DNA of 64,000 nt from Orbilia blumenaviensis (taxonomy: Eukaryota > Ascomycota > Orbiliomycetes > Orbiliales > Orbiliaceae), in assembly GCA_036872755.1 (NCBI GenBank), contig JAVHNS010000009.1, positions 1,984,001 through 2,048,000 of the forward strand, written 5' to 3'. Below the pieces are notes generated by a model. That model was not told the origin of the DNA and did no database searches. It worked only from the letters and a program-made list of their open reading frames with translations. Made by a program: the position numbers and the translations under genes. Positions 25,424 to 36,885 of this stretch are shown piece after piece (positions within the stretch are counted from its first letter, which is position 1; every line of letters begins with the position of its first letter).

Positions 25424-27171
25424 ATGAAGGAATCACTCCTCACACAACTCAAGCGCAACCTCTCAAACCGATCCCGAAAGGGCAAAGAATCGTCTTCATC
25501 ATCCTCCCAACCACGACCAGAAACCCCTAACACACTCAAATTCCTAGACGTAGACAACGACGCAAGATCAACGTATTCAGTTGAATCGGATACTAAATCG
25601 TTTTTTTCATTCAGTTTTGAGAATTCGGAGTCGAAGGCTTTAGAGTGTGATTTTGAGACGCCGGTGTATACTTATCGTGGTAGTAGGTCTGCTGGTCATG
25701 GGGGGTTTCCTAGAGCGGAAAAAGAGGCGGTAGGTGTTGATGTTGATGGGGAAGGGGGGCTATGTGGTCCGCCGCCGTCGTATGACGTTGATCGCTTGGA
25801 GTGGATATTGTTTTATCCCGAGGGAGTGGGGAGGAGGTTTGTGGGGATGTTTGGGATCAATGATGTAGTCGCCTTAAGCCAAGTCTGTAGGGCCTGGAGG
25901 AGGTGGTTAGTTCCTGAACGAGGTGAGCGTTTTCTTTCTTTTTTTCCTTTTTTCCTTCGTTGATAGACGCATAAACGCTGAAAAGCGTTAGCAGAAAAAT
26001 CATATGCAGGAGGGTCGACCTAATCCGTTGTAATTCTACATTACTTTTTTAGAAAATGCGAGGAACTGTAGGTTTGCAAGGAGGGAAAGTCCCGAATCGG
26101 ATATATCTTCATCGTCATCAGTTTGGCATTATACCAGAAACGGACGACTACGGCGGTGGCATCCCTTGGTTCAAACGGTTATAGCGACCACTCCGCCGGT
26201 TCAGGGATCTAGAGACTTCGTCGAGCCGTTAAGATTTTACGGAAGATATCACCGACAGAGTATTATGCACTGGCAGAAATACGAATTTAGTATTCCAAGG
26301 CTGCTTTGTGTGTGGGGAGATACCTATTTATCCTCGATAACTTATCTACATCTGGATGTGGCGGCGTTGGAGATGGATTCGAATTGGCTGGCTTACTGCC
26401 TGAACTTGGAACTTCTGAGTATCAGAAGATGTGCTGGTGTAACGGTCGATAGATTGAGCGAACTGCTGTTAGGAACTGAAGAAGAACTCCAGCCCAACTC
26501 GTCGAAAAAGAAGAAACAGAAAGCCCTGACGCATATACCACGGCCTGAGAAACTACGAACCGTATGGTTTTGGGGCATCGATGGCGCCCGGCAGCTGGCA
26601 TATCCTTATAATTCCGACCAACATATCTCTGACCGTCACAAACTGGAGAAGAGATGTAACAGATTAATGGAGAGGTTTGAGACGGATGTTAGCTGGTGCC
26701 TTGGTGTTCAGGATGCAGGTCCATTTCGGAAAACGGAATACAAACTGTTGATTTCACATCTAGAGCCGTGCAGCACGTGTGGAAGGGCGAGGAAGGATTC
26801 GGGATGGGGGGATGGAGTTACATGTGAGAGATGTTTGGGGTTCATTTGTAGAAGATGTTTGAATATGAAGACTGTAGCCAGGGAGGACAGCGCCGAAGGT
26901 GAGCCATTTCCCCCAAACCCATATCCTATCCTAATAAATCTTATTAACGAAAGCTGTCACAGACCACGAAGTCCCCAATGCCCCAGCAATAAATATGCTC
27001 CAGCTGCTCTGCAACCAAGGAAATATCTGCGGGTGGGAAAACGGAGAACACCATGTTCATCCCGAATGCATCCCACCGGCGAGTTTGCTATGGGGACATA
27101 ACGATCCTTTAAAGCATGTTTTTGAAACTTATGCGCACTTACAGAAGAGAACGGGTTCGCATCCGAGCTGA
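25424..27171 (+). CDS. F-box protein with Cys/His zinc-binding region (paralogue of the gene at 32310-33781)
   Basis: Three exons, 25424-25922, 26053-26898 and 26963-27171, give 517 residues. The Ser-rich N-terminus is followed by an F-box-like helix pair, LEWILFYPEG...ALSQVCRAWRRWL (about 128-164). A leucine-rich middle (LDVAALEMDSNWLAYCLNLELLSIRRC, shown here only as a landmark near 26360-26430) resembles LRR-type substrate domains. A Cys cluster CSTC, CERC, CRRC follows at about 26770-26860, and the last exon adds CNQG-NICGW and HHVHPEC, together enough for two zinc sites. The likely role is a substrate receptor of an SCF ubiquitin ligase; the target is unknown. The third exon is not openly visible as an ATG frame but joins in phase from GTGAGC to CACAG and runs to TGA. 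Confidence 0.75.
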
Positions 27172-27812
27172 GAGTTGGTGGGGTCTTGGGAATTGTACTA
27201 AGTGCCCGATAGGCTCGATCGATATAGACAAATGAAGCAATTCAGACATTTATATCTGAAACGTATAGAATTTGATAACGACAGTTATATAGAGCTTATG
27301 GTGCCTACTGCCAGAAAACCTTAATTAATATTAATTAGTGCGTCTAAAATTACAAACGTACGTGCGACAGTGAAGGGATTCGAAAGCTTGGATAGATTAG
27401 CCAAGGGTTTGTTGTATTTTCAACTGCGAGGTGTTGGCAGCTGGGAGTCCAGCCTCGAAGAGCGCACTAACCGAAGTCGCCTGCATGTGCGCCACAAATA
27501 CCAGGGGTCCGGGTGTGAATTAAGTCAGCCCTCTAGGAATGACCTTGGTAGATATTGCAGCCTCGATCCTATACGCTTAGTGGGAAAACTGGCCACGATA
27601 TTGCATAAACTTGGCCGTATATCGGGCAGGTTACCAATTGTACAAGCTGCATAACGAATGACAGTCCCAACGACTTTACAGACAATTAAATTGAATCGCC
27701 AAAGCCGACAAGCACTAAGTATCAGCTACTATTAGATCGATTGTAGTTTCGGTCCCAGACGCTGTTGACCACAATTGTGGATCGATTATCGTATTGGCAC
27801 TTTCAAGGGGAA
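27172..27812. other. Intergenic gap, no gene seen
   Basis: An ATG-lacking frame at 27370-27654 shows no domain. The sequence just before the next gene has no notable element. Confidence 0.4.
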
Positions 27813-29075
27813 ATGGAGTCCCAACGCTCTCCTTTTCTTCGCTTACCACGAGAAATCAGGGACGAGATATACAAATTCTTGTTAATATTTGATCCTCCCG
27901 CTAGAATTCGATCGGCGGATCTGGAACTTCCGGACCCACCAAAATTTGAAGTCGTCTCGGTCCCGAACACCATCCTCAGAGTGAACAAGCAGATTCATTC
28001 TGAAGCGGCGGAAATATTCTACGGCTTCAACACCTTTAGTGTGAGGATATCGACGTTGAGCCTACCAAGATGGGGTGTATCTCGGAGACTTGATCCGTGT
28101 ACAATTGAATATACCGCTCCATGGGAAACTATGGCTTTTAACTGTAGGCGGGCACATTCCTTGGAAGAAATTGATGATCCATACGAGCCGCTCGCCGGTT
28201 ATGAGCCCGATAACCAACTTAACCTTGAGCCGGGTGAGAGAAGGTATGATAAGAGGCTAACAAGCACTGTCGAACACAGTATTCATATTCCCGCCCTAAA
28301 TATATATGCTGACTTTAGTAGTATTACTTGGGAATACGAATACGTCGAGTCTTTAGATTCGTCGTTCTATGCAGATAAGCATATTCGCACTGCCAGGATA
28401 ATTAGCCGTGGAGAGGAGAAAAATATCTTGAAAATGCCCGCCTTTCGCTATCATCATCTTATCCGTCGAATAAATCTTGATTTTATAGAATGCGCGATTC
28501 CTTCCATTCTGACAGGTGGGCATATCCAGAGTGCAGAATACCTTCGAATGATGTTGTTTCCAGCTCTGAATCGCCTGGAGAACTCACTTGAAGACAAAGG
28601 AAAGGGGGTAGAAGTTAATATCGTCATATCGGCGAAACGATTCAGGAAAGATTGGGAGAATGATGTAGTTTCAAGCTGGCCAGTATTTACTACGGATGCT
28701 AGACTGCGCCTTATAGCAGTCCAACGAATAAAGGGTTATATAGCTCTTTGTCGATTTCTATGGCCATTATCTACCATGCAGTGGAAATCCAATCGAATTA
28801 GCACTGTTTTTGACGAGCAATACCCTGGCCTCATGGAGCAGGAGTTTGAACGGTGCAGGCTACTTGATGGGCCGACTGATGATGCAGTTGGGCGCCAACC
28901 TAAAGAAATTCCTACAGAGGTTGTGGGTGGGAGTGTGGGGAGTATGTGGGCTTTCGTCCGCGGAAGGCTGGGTGTAATAGGGATTGGCCGATGCGTTACT
29001 TTAGGCATCATCATATGCCCGGTATCATGGCCTCGGGGTCGGATGAAGACGACGATCTATACACCTAATAATTAA
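27813..29075 (+). CDS. 2EXR-like domain protein
   Basis: Single-exon gene of 420 residues. Near the N-terminus FLRLPREIRDEIYKFLL, then ILRVNKQIHSEAAEIFYGFNTF, is the signature of the fungal 2EXR/F-box-like family, where the LPxEIR...I/VY helix is followed by a conserved VCRQI-type segment. Family members are numerous in ascomycetes and have no established biochemical function; an adaptor role like F-box proteins has been suggested by similarity. The rest is unremarkable, with an aliphatic C-terminus (IGRCVTLGIIICPVSW). The frame extends upstream to a TTG at 27765, but the first ATG is at 27813 and directly precedes the domain. Confidence 0.75.
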   Translation: MESQRSPFLRLPREIRDEIYKFLLIFDPPARIRSADLELPDPPKFEVVSVPNTILRVNKQIHSEAAEIFYGFNTFSVRISTLSLPRWGVSRRLDPCTIEYTAPWETMAFNCRRAHSLEEIDDPYEPLAGYEPDNQLNLEPGERRYDKRLTSTVEHSIHIPALNIYADFSSITWEYEYVESLDSSFYADKHIRTARIISRGEEKNILKMPAFRYHHLIRRINLDFIECAIPSILTGGHIQSAEYLRMMLFPALNRLENSLEDKGKGVEVNIVISAKRFRKDWENDVVSSWPVFTTDARLRLIAVQRIKGYIALCRFLWPLSTMQWKSNRISTVFDEQYPGLMEQEFERCRLLDGPTDDAVGRQPKEIPTEVVGGSVGSMWAFVRGRLGVIGIGRCVTLGIIICPVSWPRGRMKTTIYTPNN

Positions 29076-30741
29076 ATAGAGATATATTTAGACCTAAGTC
29101 ATGATGTATCGATAACTATATCGAATTTGTGAATGTATAAACGAAATGTCGATAACATCATGACCATACGATCGGACCTCTCGACTTGGTTAAAATTGTG
29201 GGCCAACAATCGGGACTTAACCCTATTGTCTCATATTATTTCTATTTCTTAATCTTTTGGTGTCGGTATCTTTCCTCTTTTTCCTACAGTAATCCTAACT
29301 CCCTGCTCACATAATTTCAAGTATGCGCGGAGCGCTTTGCTGTGGACGGGAACTTCGAACCCGATTAATTAATAGCAAACAAACAACGTTATATTCTTCC
29401 CATATCGTGCTGTGTTTATCGGTAACCCCATATACGAAAGGCAATCCGCAACTAAGACTCTCAAAATAATGGAAGCACATAATACACCTCCCTATGCATC
29501 CCGTGATATAATATCGAGCCATCCCGGCGGCATCCTGATGAGTATTGTTGCACAAGCACTATCAAGCGCAAGCGCTCTCGAGTATATATACAATAATATA
29601 TATGTTAATTGTCGTATTAGTGTTTTTCTAATTTCATACATGCGTGTCCAGTGGCTCTCGCTTCTAAGCACATCCCATTTGGTCTTTCCGTTCGGCTAAC
29701 GCCTTCAACTGCCGAATATAGATATTCGTTATTTTGCAGAACACTTTGCCATCTTTCAACTGCCGGCACTTGTATGCTTCGTCAATAACTCGATCGCTCA
29801 TCGCGACTTACCGAGATATCGGTAGAGAAATTGCGCAAGCCAGGTGTCCCTGATCAAAAACTTTATAATACCTGCGCAAGCCGAGCTCCGGTCGTGCAAT
29901 CACGATACTGGCATCCTAGTTGCGCACGTTGTAATTGTCTCAACTAAGCAAGGAATCGTCTTCGGATGTCGGCAACCTTTTAAGGTATCCACTACTATGA
30001 CATGATCCATCCAAAATGTTAACCACGTAATATACAAGAGCAGTCAATTTGATATTTCGATGCAGTTGTTGACTTGACCTATCCACACCTTTATTTTGGA
30101 GCCAGACCTTTGCCTTCAGGATTTGGCACTGACTTTACTACAAGTAGCAGCTCTTTCCATGACCCAAAATTAACAATTTGCATCATACCAGGAAGCCACT
30201 GAGCTTCGCCATCAGCGAACCTTGTCTTTGGGCACATCACAACTTGGCGACAGGGGGAGTTCCGGTTAGCGGTTTGGCATGGGTCACGAAGTGGGTCACA
30301 ACCCGAAAATACCAACAAACTAGAGCTCATGCATGGAGATGTTCAAAAGAAATTTAGATATTATGGGGTCGATAGTGGGGTGATAGCTTGTGATAGGATC
30401 GGCCGATACAGGGGGTGATATTCTGAAAGGGTGGGCTCCGGTCAGATGCCTGTCGTATTGTACCAGCCCTGTTATTATTAGTGTTTCACTTTTTGAAGTG
30501 TCACGGTTCGAATTCGATTCTTCTGTATTTCAGTCCCCTGTCATTATCATAGCGTCGGCAGCGCCTTGGATATAAGTATTAACCTTTTCGATCGATTAAA
30601 GATCAGAAGTAACTTCCCCAAAATAGTTTTCTATAGTTTCCGGCTCTAGTTTTACCCAATCGTCTCGAGCCAAAATCGCGTAATACATCAAAGACTCTCG
30701 GTTTATTTGGCAGAGGCTGGGAGTTCACATATATTTTCGGA
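29076..30741. other. Intergenic gap
   Basis: No supported gene. An ATG-started 79-codon minus frame at 30091-30330 is Cys-containing but has no recognised domain. The sequence alternates between AT-rich and balanced stretches and has no clear repeat. Confidence 0.35.
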
Positions 30742-31944
30742 ATGAGACTATTTTCATTATTTTCCCTTAGTGCTCTAGTTTCCTTGGGCACCGCATTAGG
30801 GGACTACGAGCCGTATGAATACAAGAATCAATTCGAACTCCCCGGCGGCCGATCCAATGCTTCAATTGACGAACCTGTCCACAAACCCTTAAAATTCAAA
30901 GATTTCTACAGCGACTTCAAGACCCGATTAGACGATATATCAACGACAGTATGCAACCTAAGCTTGGCTGCCTATGAGGGCAACATGACGGCTCGCCAGG
31001 CTCTAGGTCCCGTGAGGAGTTACTGCTGGACACACGCCAATTGCATCATAGCGACGTTGGACGAAAGAACAAAGGCTTCGTTTTCGGGGACAACAATCTT
31101 ATTGGGGTTGGCACCGACGACACTATCAGTTTTGGGCCCATCAGTTGCGGAGTTGGCGCTACTCTCTATCCACAGACCCTTCATCACGCTATTAATCTCA
31201 CTTGGCGCACCCGCGGTTTTCCCTGGTAGATTCTTACAATGGGAAGATCCACTCCGAGCTAATGAGCCTGCAGTTGGGGCGTTCCTCGTACGACCTATGG
31301 CATCACCGTGGAAGTGGATCGTTTTGTTCCTGCAGTATGCTCTTGCTGGGGGCGCCGTAGCAAACGTCTTCCATGCAGCTTGGAGAATCGGTACTCTTAG
31401 TATCGTCTCTTGGGCGTGTGAGACAAGCTTCTGGCCGGTTATATGGGTTCTATTATCGCTGATCATCCATCTTTGCGCCATCCTATCTTTAAGGACAGCT
31501 ATCACACGGAAGACAGAATTTGGTCAACCAAGAAATATGGAATATGAACTTTCCCAGTCGGTTCACGAAAATGGCGAACCGAACACACAAAGGAGTTTCC
31601 CGAGAGCATGGATTTTCATCAGCGAGTTTACACTTTCCGCCGATAACGAATGGCAGGTCAGCGATCTTTACAACATTCGTCTTGGACCTCTTCCAGTATT
31701 ATTGCAATACGTCGGTGCATTCTTGTCGGTTCTATACTTAGTATTCGGAACGTTAATGTTTTCAAGTTTGTTATTCATTGGACTTTCAGAAGCCGTGTTG
31801 TTGATTATTAGAATGGTCGGGAGTGCTGCCATTTGCAGGATCTTGGTGCAGTTTGAAGTCGGCGGTATGATTCGAGTTGATGAGAGGAGAGTTTACAAGG
31901 GGATTGTGCAGGCGCCACTTGAAGGCTTTGGAAAGGAAGATTAA
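30742..31944 (+). CDS. Secretory-pathway multi-pass membrane protein of unknown function
   Basis: Single-exon gene of 400 residues. It starts with a signal peptide (LFSLFSLSALVSLGTALG) and a lumenal or extracellular N-terminal region with two Cys (TVCNLSL, SYCWTHANC) that could pair. About six hydrophobic segments follow, for example TILLGLAPTTLSVLGP, ITLLISLGAPAVF, IVLFLQYALAGGAV, PVIWVLLSLIIHLCAIL, LLQYVGAFLSVLYLVF and SLLFIGLSEAVLLII. The tail is short and charged. Pezizomycotina carry many such proteins without a named domain. Transport or receptor function cannot be judged from sequence alone. The start is the first ATG and gives a good signal peptide. Confidence 0.75.
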   Translation: MRLFSLFSLSALVSLGTALGDYEPYEYKNQFELPGGRSNASIDEPVHKPLKFKDFYSDFKTRLDDISTTVCNLSLAAYEGNMTARQALGPVRSYCWTHANCIIATLDERTKASFSGTTILLGLAPTTLSVLGPSVAELALLSIHRPFITLLISLGAPAVFPGRFLQWEDPLRANEPAVGAFLVRPMASPWKWIVLFLQYALAGGAVANVFHAAWRIGTLSIVSWACETSFWPVIWVLLSLIIHLCAILSLRTAITRKTEFGQPRNMEYELSQSVHENGEPNTQRSFPRAWIFISEFTLSADNEWQVSDLYNIRLGPLPVLLQYVGAFLSVLYLVFGTLMFSSLLFIGLSEAVLLIIRMVGSAAICRILVQFEVGGMIRVDERRVYKGIVQAPLEGFGKED

Positions 31945-32309
31945 AAACAAGACCCGTCAACTCGTTGTCGCAAAAACCTATCTTCAGATTTCTGCCACGG
32001 CATAAGTAATTGTACTTGTTAATGCAAGACTTGTATGGTATGTATTTTAGTATCCAAGTTTATGAAATCGATGTATATATTTGATTGTTTATAATGGAGG
32101 TTGGTTGGTAAGTTTAGACTATCGAGACAGAGGTGTATTGTATCAGGCACATATAAATAAAAGAGCTACCGAAGCTGTCTATACAGATATTATAAAATAA
32201 ATTATTCAAGTTAGGTACTAGGGATTCTGCCGGAGTGGTCTTATGATTCTAAACATAGGCCTAAAAGGTATGTAGAAGCCTCGAACTCTAGTGCTCTTCA
32301 AAACGAATG
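31945..32309. other. Convergent intergenic region
   Basis: AT-rich 3' flanks of the two convergent genes. Nothing further seen. Confidence 0.4.
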
Positions 32310-33781
32310 CTAGCTGAAGGCCTCTCGTGCAAGATTATTCCCGAAATACCTCCCACAGTTGTTACAGAGCCCGTAGCCCGCTCTAGTGAGAGGGAAAACT
32401 CCATCTTTCCAGCAGCAATGCTGCCCGGCTTTGCAAGAGTCACACAATTCGGATCCATATATGCAAATGTAGATACCGCAGCCGGGACATACCCGTTGGC
32501 TTTGAATGTCATCAGGAGGGAGCTTTCGGGACAGTGGAACGCAGGAAGGATGGAAATAATGCCTTTTACGCCTCCAGCTGCAAAATCTGGCACTGTAGCA
32601 AAAGTACTGAAGCATGTTTGGCGGCTTGACGCAACCGAGGTCCATATCTTGGTCATCAGTACTCCCACTAAAAGTGTATTCGTACCGTCCACCTAGAAGC
32701 CCGCCCCCAATATTAGTTAACTTCTGTTCTTTGTGCATAAAATGTGTGAAATACGAAGATTTATTATATACTTACCAGTGGGAGCAATTGACTGAATGAT
32801 TAAGCATTCAGAGCAAATGAATCCCGAGCAACCTTCACAGATGTTTTTTATGTCGCAAGATATACAATTGGCTCTTTGTACCGTCTTACAGACTCCACAA
32901 CGGTGATTTCCTGCATCAATGAGCTGCTTCATTGCCAATTCTTCTCCGAGATGATCCTTCCCAGAGCACCATTCCAGATCCGTTTTATATCTCTTCATGA
33001 GTTTGTCGCATCTCTCACTATTGAGACTAGAGTCCTTCTCCTTCCAGATTCCGGATAAACCCCAAAACATGAGTGTCTCGAATTTTGGGGGTATCATACT
33101 ATACTCTGCGTCAATGTTTTGCGGCAGGCTATAATATTGCTCTTCCCCTAAGAAGGCTCCCGCGATATGGTGGATCTTGATGGAACTGCACCATCGCAAA
33201 CTTAAGCTGACAAGATTTTTACACTTCATAACCCAGGCCAACCGTGTTCTGTCTTTTGCATTAGGGCCAATTCTCGTACCGTCCAGGCATATCTTTGTGA
33301 CCGCTTGGAGATAGTTGCCGCCAAAGACTCCCCTGAAAAAGTCCAAGTTGACGCCATGGTCGGGGTTAGAGATCCTCCTACCACGAAGTACTGTGCCATT
33401 TTTGTATATATGACCCCTCATTAACTTATACACGAATAAATGCCTTTCTTGTTGGGGTTTAAGCTTGCCAACGGCGAGGGTCCTGACCAGTGGATGCCAT
33501 TCTATGTCACCGTCCTCTGCAGCTTCCGATACACCTAGGGAAACGGGTTAGTATATATATTCAAAATCTGTACTGTAAGAGACTGTATAATATATAATAC
33601 GTGGAATGAGATGTGCCCGCCATGCCCGACAGACCTGACTGAGTTTTATCACGTCGACGGTACTTAGCTCTGATTGGAAAATCGGCGTAAGGGGGGAAGG
33701 AAAAAACAGAATCCATTCCAGTAATTTTTGCAAGTGCCCCGCTAGTATTGGCTCAGTATCATGGGATTCCGTAGATTCCAT
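32310..33781 (-). CDS. F-box protein with zinc-ribbon-like C-terminus (paralogue of the gene at 25424-27171)
   Basis: Three exons on the minus strand, 33781-33601, 33534-32776 and 32692-32310, give 440 residues. The F-box-like helices LEWILFFPS...KLSQVCRAWRAHL (residues 20-60) align directly with the plus-strand paralogue. A middle region carries the shared FETLMFWGL and DKLMKRYKTDLEWC segments. Cys clusters CGVC, CISC, CEGC and CSEC follow, and the third exon has CYSARFCSW...HYFHPSC, again matching the paralogue. It then adds a unique extra ribbon with CPGC, CDSC and CNNC pairs. The likely role is SCF substrate recognition with several zinc sites; the target is unknown. The in-frame TTG at 33805 was not used because the first ATG is at 33781. 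Confidence 0.75.
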
Positions 33782-34623
33782 CTTTGTGTCCCCCGCAATG
33801 CTCAATAGATCCCGAAATTGTAACCGTGGGCGTCTGTGAAGGGCATTAGTTGAATTTGGCGACCTGCAACCTAGCTTGATATTAAGACTAGAACCGGAAT
33901 ATCGAAGCAGGCCGCGCAGAATTCTTCGACCACCCAGGTCCCGATCCTACAGAGCTAGCCAATAGTTTCCATAGAAAATCATATATTTTGGATCCTTCTG
34001 CGGCTTCCTCGCGCACCGTAATCCCACGATTACAGCCTCGTCGCTTTATCGCGGAGAACTTGACGGGCTAAACATACCCCTGTCGCGGGAGCCTTCCAAC
34101 TTTAAAAAGCAAGCGAGGCTTCGAAACGGGGGACAAATCAGCCTGCTTGAGAAGCAATGCTGGCCGGGCTTTTCTTGGTCGACGTATGACACATGCGACT
34201 GGTTAGTTCCATGCATAGAAAATCAGGGCATCGGGCTGGGCTAGGCTGGGAATCGGTACCCATCACAAGGCCACCAAGATGACCGCTTGACCAGGAGCTT
34301 CAATACTTGGCAGCTAGCCTTCCCATCAGCCGGCCCGAAGCTTGAGGTTCATCTCCATACCTCTTCCAAGTCGCCTTCTTCGTGATATTTATCGATTCAA
34401 CAGTATAAGTCTATCGCCATTTCCTAAACGTAGATCTTCTGAGGGTCCTGTTTGGGAATTCCTTTGTCCAGTGGAACGGATCTTAAACAGCCTCTCGCTT
34501 GGACCAACCAACACGGCTGCCCCTCAATCAATCTGACCCCGCCAGCTTAACTACCACCGTCGCCTGCCTCCGGAACTACCTCAGCTTCCCGATTTCACAG
34601 TCCTCAATCGCCTCACTACCAAT
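33782..34623. other. Divergent intergenic region
   Basis: Shared upstream region of the minus-strand F-box gene and the plus-strand Lsb5-like gene, so both promoters must lie here. Balanced base composition; no recognised element. Confidence 0.45.
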
Positions 34624-36168
34624 ATGTTCGCCTCGGTGAGTGATTTTAAACAAGCCGCTTTTGCCATGCGATCCGGCTTCCTAACCTTTTTACTGTAGAA
34701 AAAACCGTACACGGCCGTATCGGTCCAGGTCGAGCACCTGACGACGGAGGCATATGAAGAAAACGACCTTGCCGGCATTCCAGAGCTTATCGAAGCTGTC
34801 AGACTGCAAGATACAGGGCCTCAGGAAGCATCCCGAGCCTTGCGAAAGAAATTGTATGTGTATTCAAAGCCGGACGGCTGGATCACATGGCTCTAGGTTC
34901 AGATCTGTGGATTTAAGCGTAGGGGCGCGCTAACAGCCAGAGTTGGCGATAATCTAGGAAGTACGGCAATATCCACCGCCAAATACGGTCTTTAACGGTA
35001 CGATACAACCATTCCCAGAGCTTTAATGTAGAAAGGAGGGTTCTAACCCACTACTCGGCGGTAGATTCTCGATGCACTGGTCGAAAACGCCGGAAAGCGG
35101 TTCCAACGCAGTTTCGCAGACGAACCCCTCCTCGAACGTCTTAGAATTATAGCCTCCGATTCTCTCACAGATCCAGATGTTAAGAAAAAAGCGCAGATAC
35201 TCTTCGCGCAATGGCATAACGCGTATAAAGATACTCCTGGGATGGCCGGTGTCGCGAATCTCTATCGTCAAGTGCCCACGAGACCACGTCCGAGACCACA
35301 GCCGAGGCCGGTATCGCCGGAGGACGACGATACTCCGACCCCCGGAACTGGGTCTAGATCTGGTCCTACGAGTCCTGGCAGAGTATCGCAAGCTGGCCCA
35401 TCACATTCGCGGAATAGCTCGAGTTCAAAACCCGTACCTGCCCCAATCACCTTAGGACCATCGGATTCTCCAATTGCTACGTTTAAACAACCCAAAGACA
35501 AATCATCCAAATCATCTAAATCTTCAAATCAAAAACGGCCACCGTTCAATCTCGAAAAAGAGAAACCGACAATGATCCAGAATATTGCTACTGCTTCGAT
35601 TGCTTCTACCAACCTAAAGAACGCTCTAAAACTAATAAACAGAGAAAAGGAAAGAGTCAGCGAGAACCCCGAGGTTATGAAGAGATTTGAGGCCTGTAAA
35701 ATGCTTAGAAGACAAATATTACGATACATTCAGCACGTTGAATCTGAACAATGGCTGGGCGGTCTGATTCATGCGAACGAGGAACTAGTCGAAGCATTGA
35801 CACTGTTTGAAGTTTTGGATAAACCTCCTGGTGAGGACTCAGATAGCGACGGGGAATGGGAGAAACTGCCAAAGGATATGAGCGTAGACGACACAGCAGG
35901 GAGGATGGGTAAATTGAAGATCGCTGGGGGGCAAATGCAACCCGGACAAGTTCCGCCGAAGCAGAGAGACTACGATAGTGACGAATTAGAGGATGCAAGT
36001 GATGATGAAGAAGTAGAGCCAGAAGATCCAAACGACCCCTTTGGAGATAGCCATGCTTTGAAGACCCCTGCAAGGGAAAAGGGAGAGCCGAGATGGTATG
36101 TTAAAGATTCCTCCTGATAGAGTGATTGGTGAAACTAATGAGAGTATATGTCTAGGGCTGAGATCTAA
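34624..36168 (+). CDS. LSB5: Lsb5-like VHS/GAT endocytic adaptor
   Basis: Homologue of yeast Lsb5, a Las17-binding protein linking ubiquitinated cargo to the actin patch during endocytosis. Exons are 34624-34635, 34699-34853, 34958-34997, 35065-36095 and probably 36156-36168, giving about 416 residues. The N-terminus MFAS-KKPYTAVSVQVEHLT leads into an ENTH/VHS superhelix (YEENDLAGIPELIE, KYGNIHRQIRSLT, ILDALVENAGKRFQ, FADEPLLERL). A Pro/Arg/Ser-rich linker follows, then a GAT-like three-helix region (about 220-310) and an acidic tail with a DPFGD motif. The last exon was chosen because of a GTATGT donor, an ACTAAT branch site and a CTAG acceptor; it ends the protein in WAEI. Without that splice, translation would stop at 36117. 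Confidence 0.85.
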
Positions 36169-36885
36169 AAATTAGAGAGGAGGGCATTAATTCAATCGCC
36201 TGGGTGGTTTCCTGTAGTTAGAAATCGAGGTCTCGCTGATCCTACTACGAGTGTTTAAAACGGCCTCAGCTCGGAGTTTTGTTGTTTTTGTTTCTTTCCT
36301 CTTTACATAGGTACTAGTTAGGGGTGGGAGATCTGGAAGTGATGCTCTTAAACTTGAAGAATTCTTTGAAGCTCATGGTGCCTGCTATCACTGGCTGAAG
36401 GAAGGGCCGTAGCATATAGTTTTATCTATACTTTACCCCACCATTCTAGACTATACTGGATGCTAACTATGGTAATATCTTTAATACTCCGAACAAATAT
36501 ACTTGCAAAGACTGTCTAGTTACCCTAAGTTAACATCTACAAAATATGAAGTCTCTCGTGGTATATACATGCGATGACGAGCACTGGACCATCTATTTGA
36601 CACACCTATATAAACCGTCATTTCTGGATATATATCTAGCCCTAAAGCCCATCTCGTTCCTCACGTTCTCGCATTCGAGTTTACAAAGGTTTGGGGTCAA
36701 GTTCTGCATGTTTCATGGATCTAGGCATGCCAAATTATTATCGACGCCGCCTCCACATAACTATAATATCAGCTCCCAAAGATATCTTGAGACAACAGAG
36801 AAATCCAACTTTGCTGATTTTTGTTCTTGTAATCTTGCAAAAGTAAAATATACATAATTCTGACTTGCCTGGTCAGATGTGGGAA
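36169..36885. other. Convergent intergenic gap
   Basis: AT-rich 3' flanks. A 103-codon plus frame at 36546-36857 has no domain and is treated as chance. Confidence 0.4.

Noticed and set aside
30091..30330. A 79-codon minus frame with ATG and Cys residues
   Set aside because: No domain, no conserved Cys spacing and no neighbour support, so chance cannot be excluded.
36546..36857. A 103-codon plus frame between convergent genes
   Set aside because: AT-rich composition and absence of any motif; probably chance.
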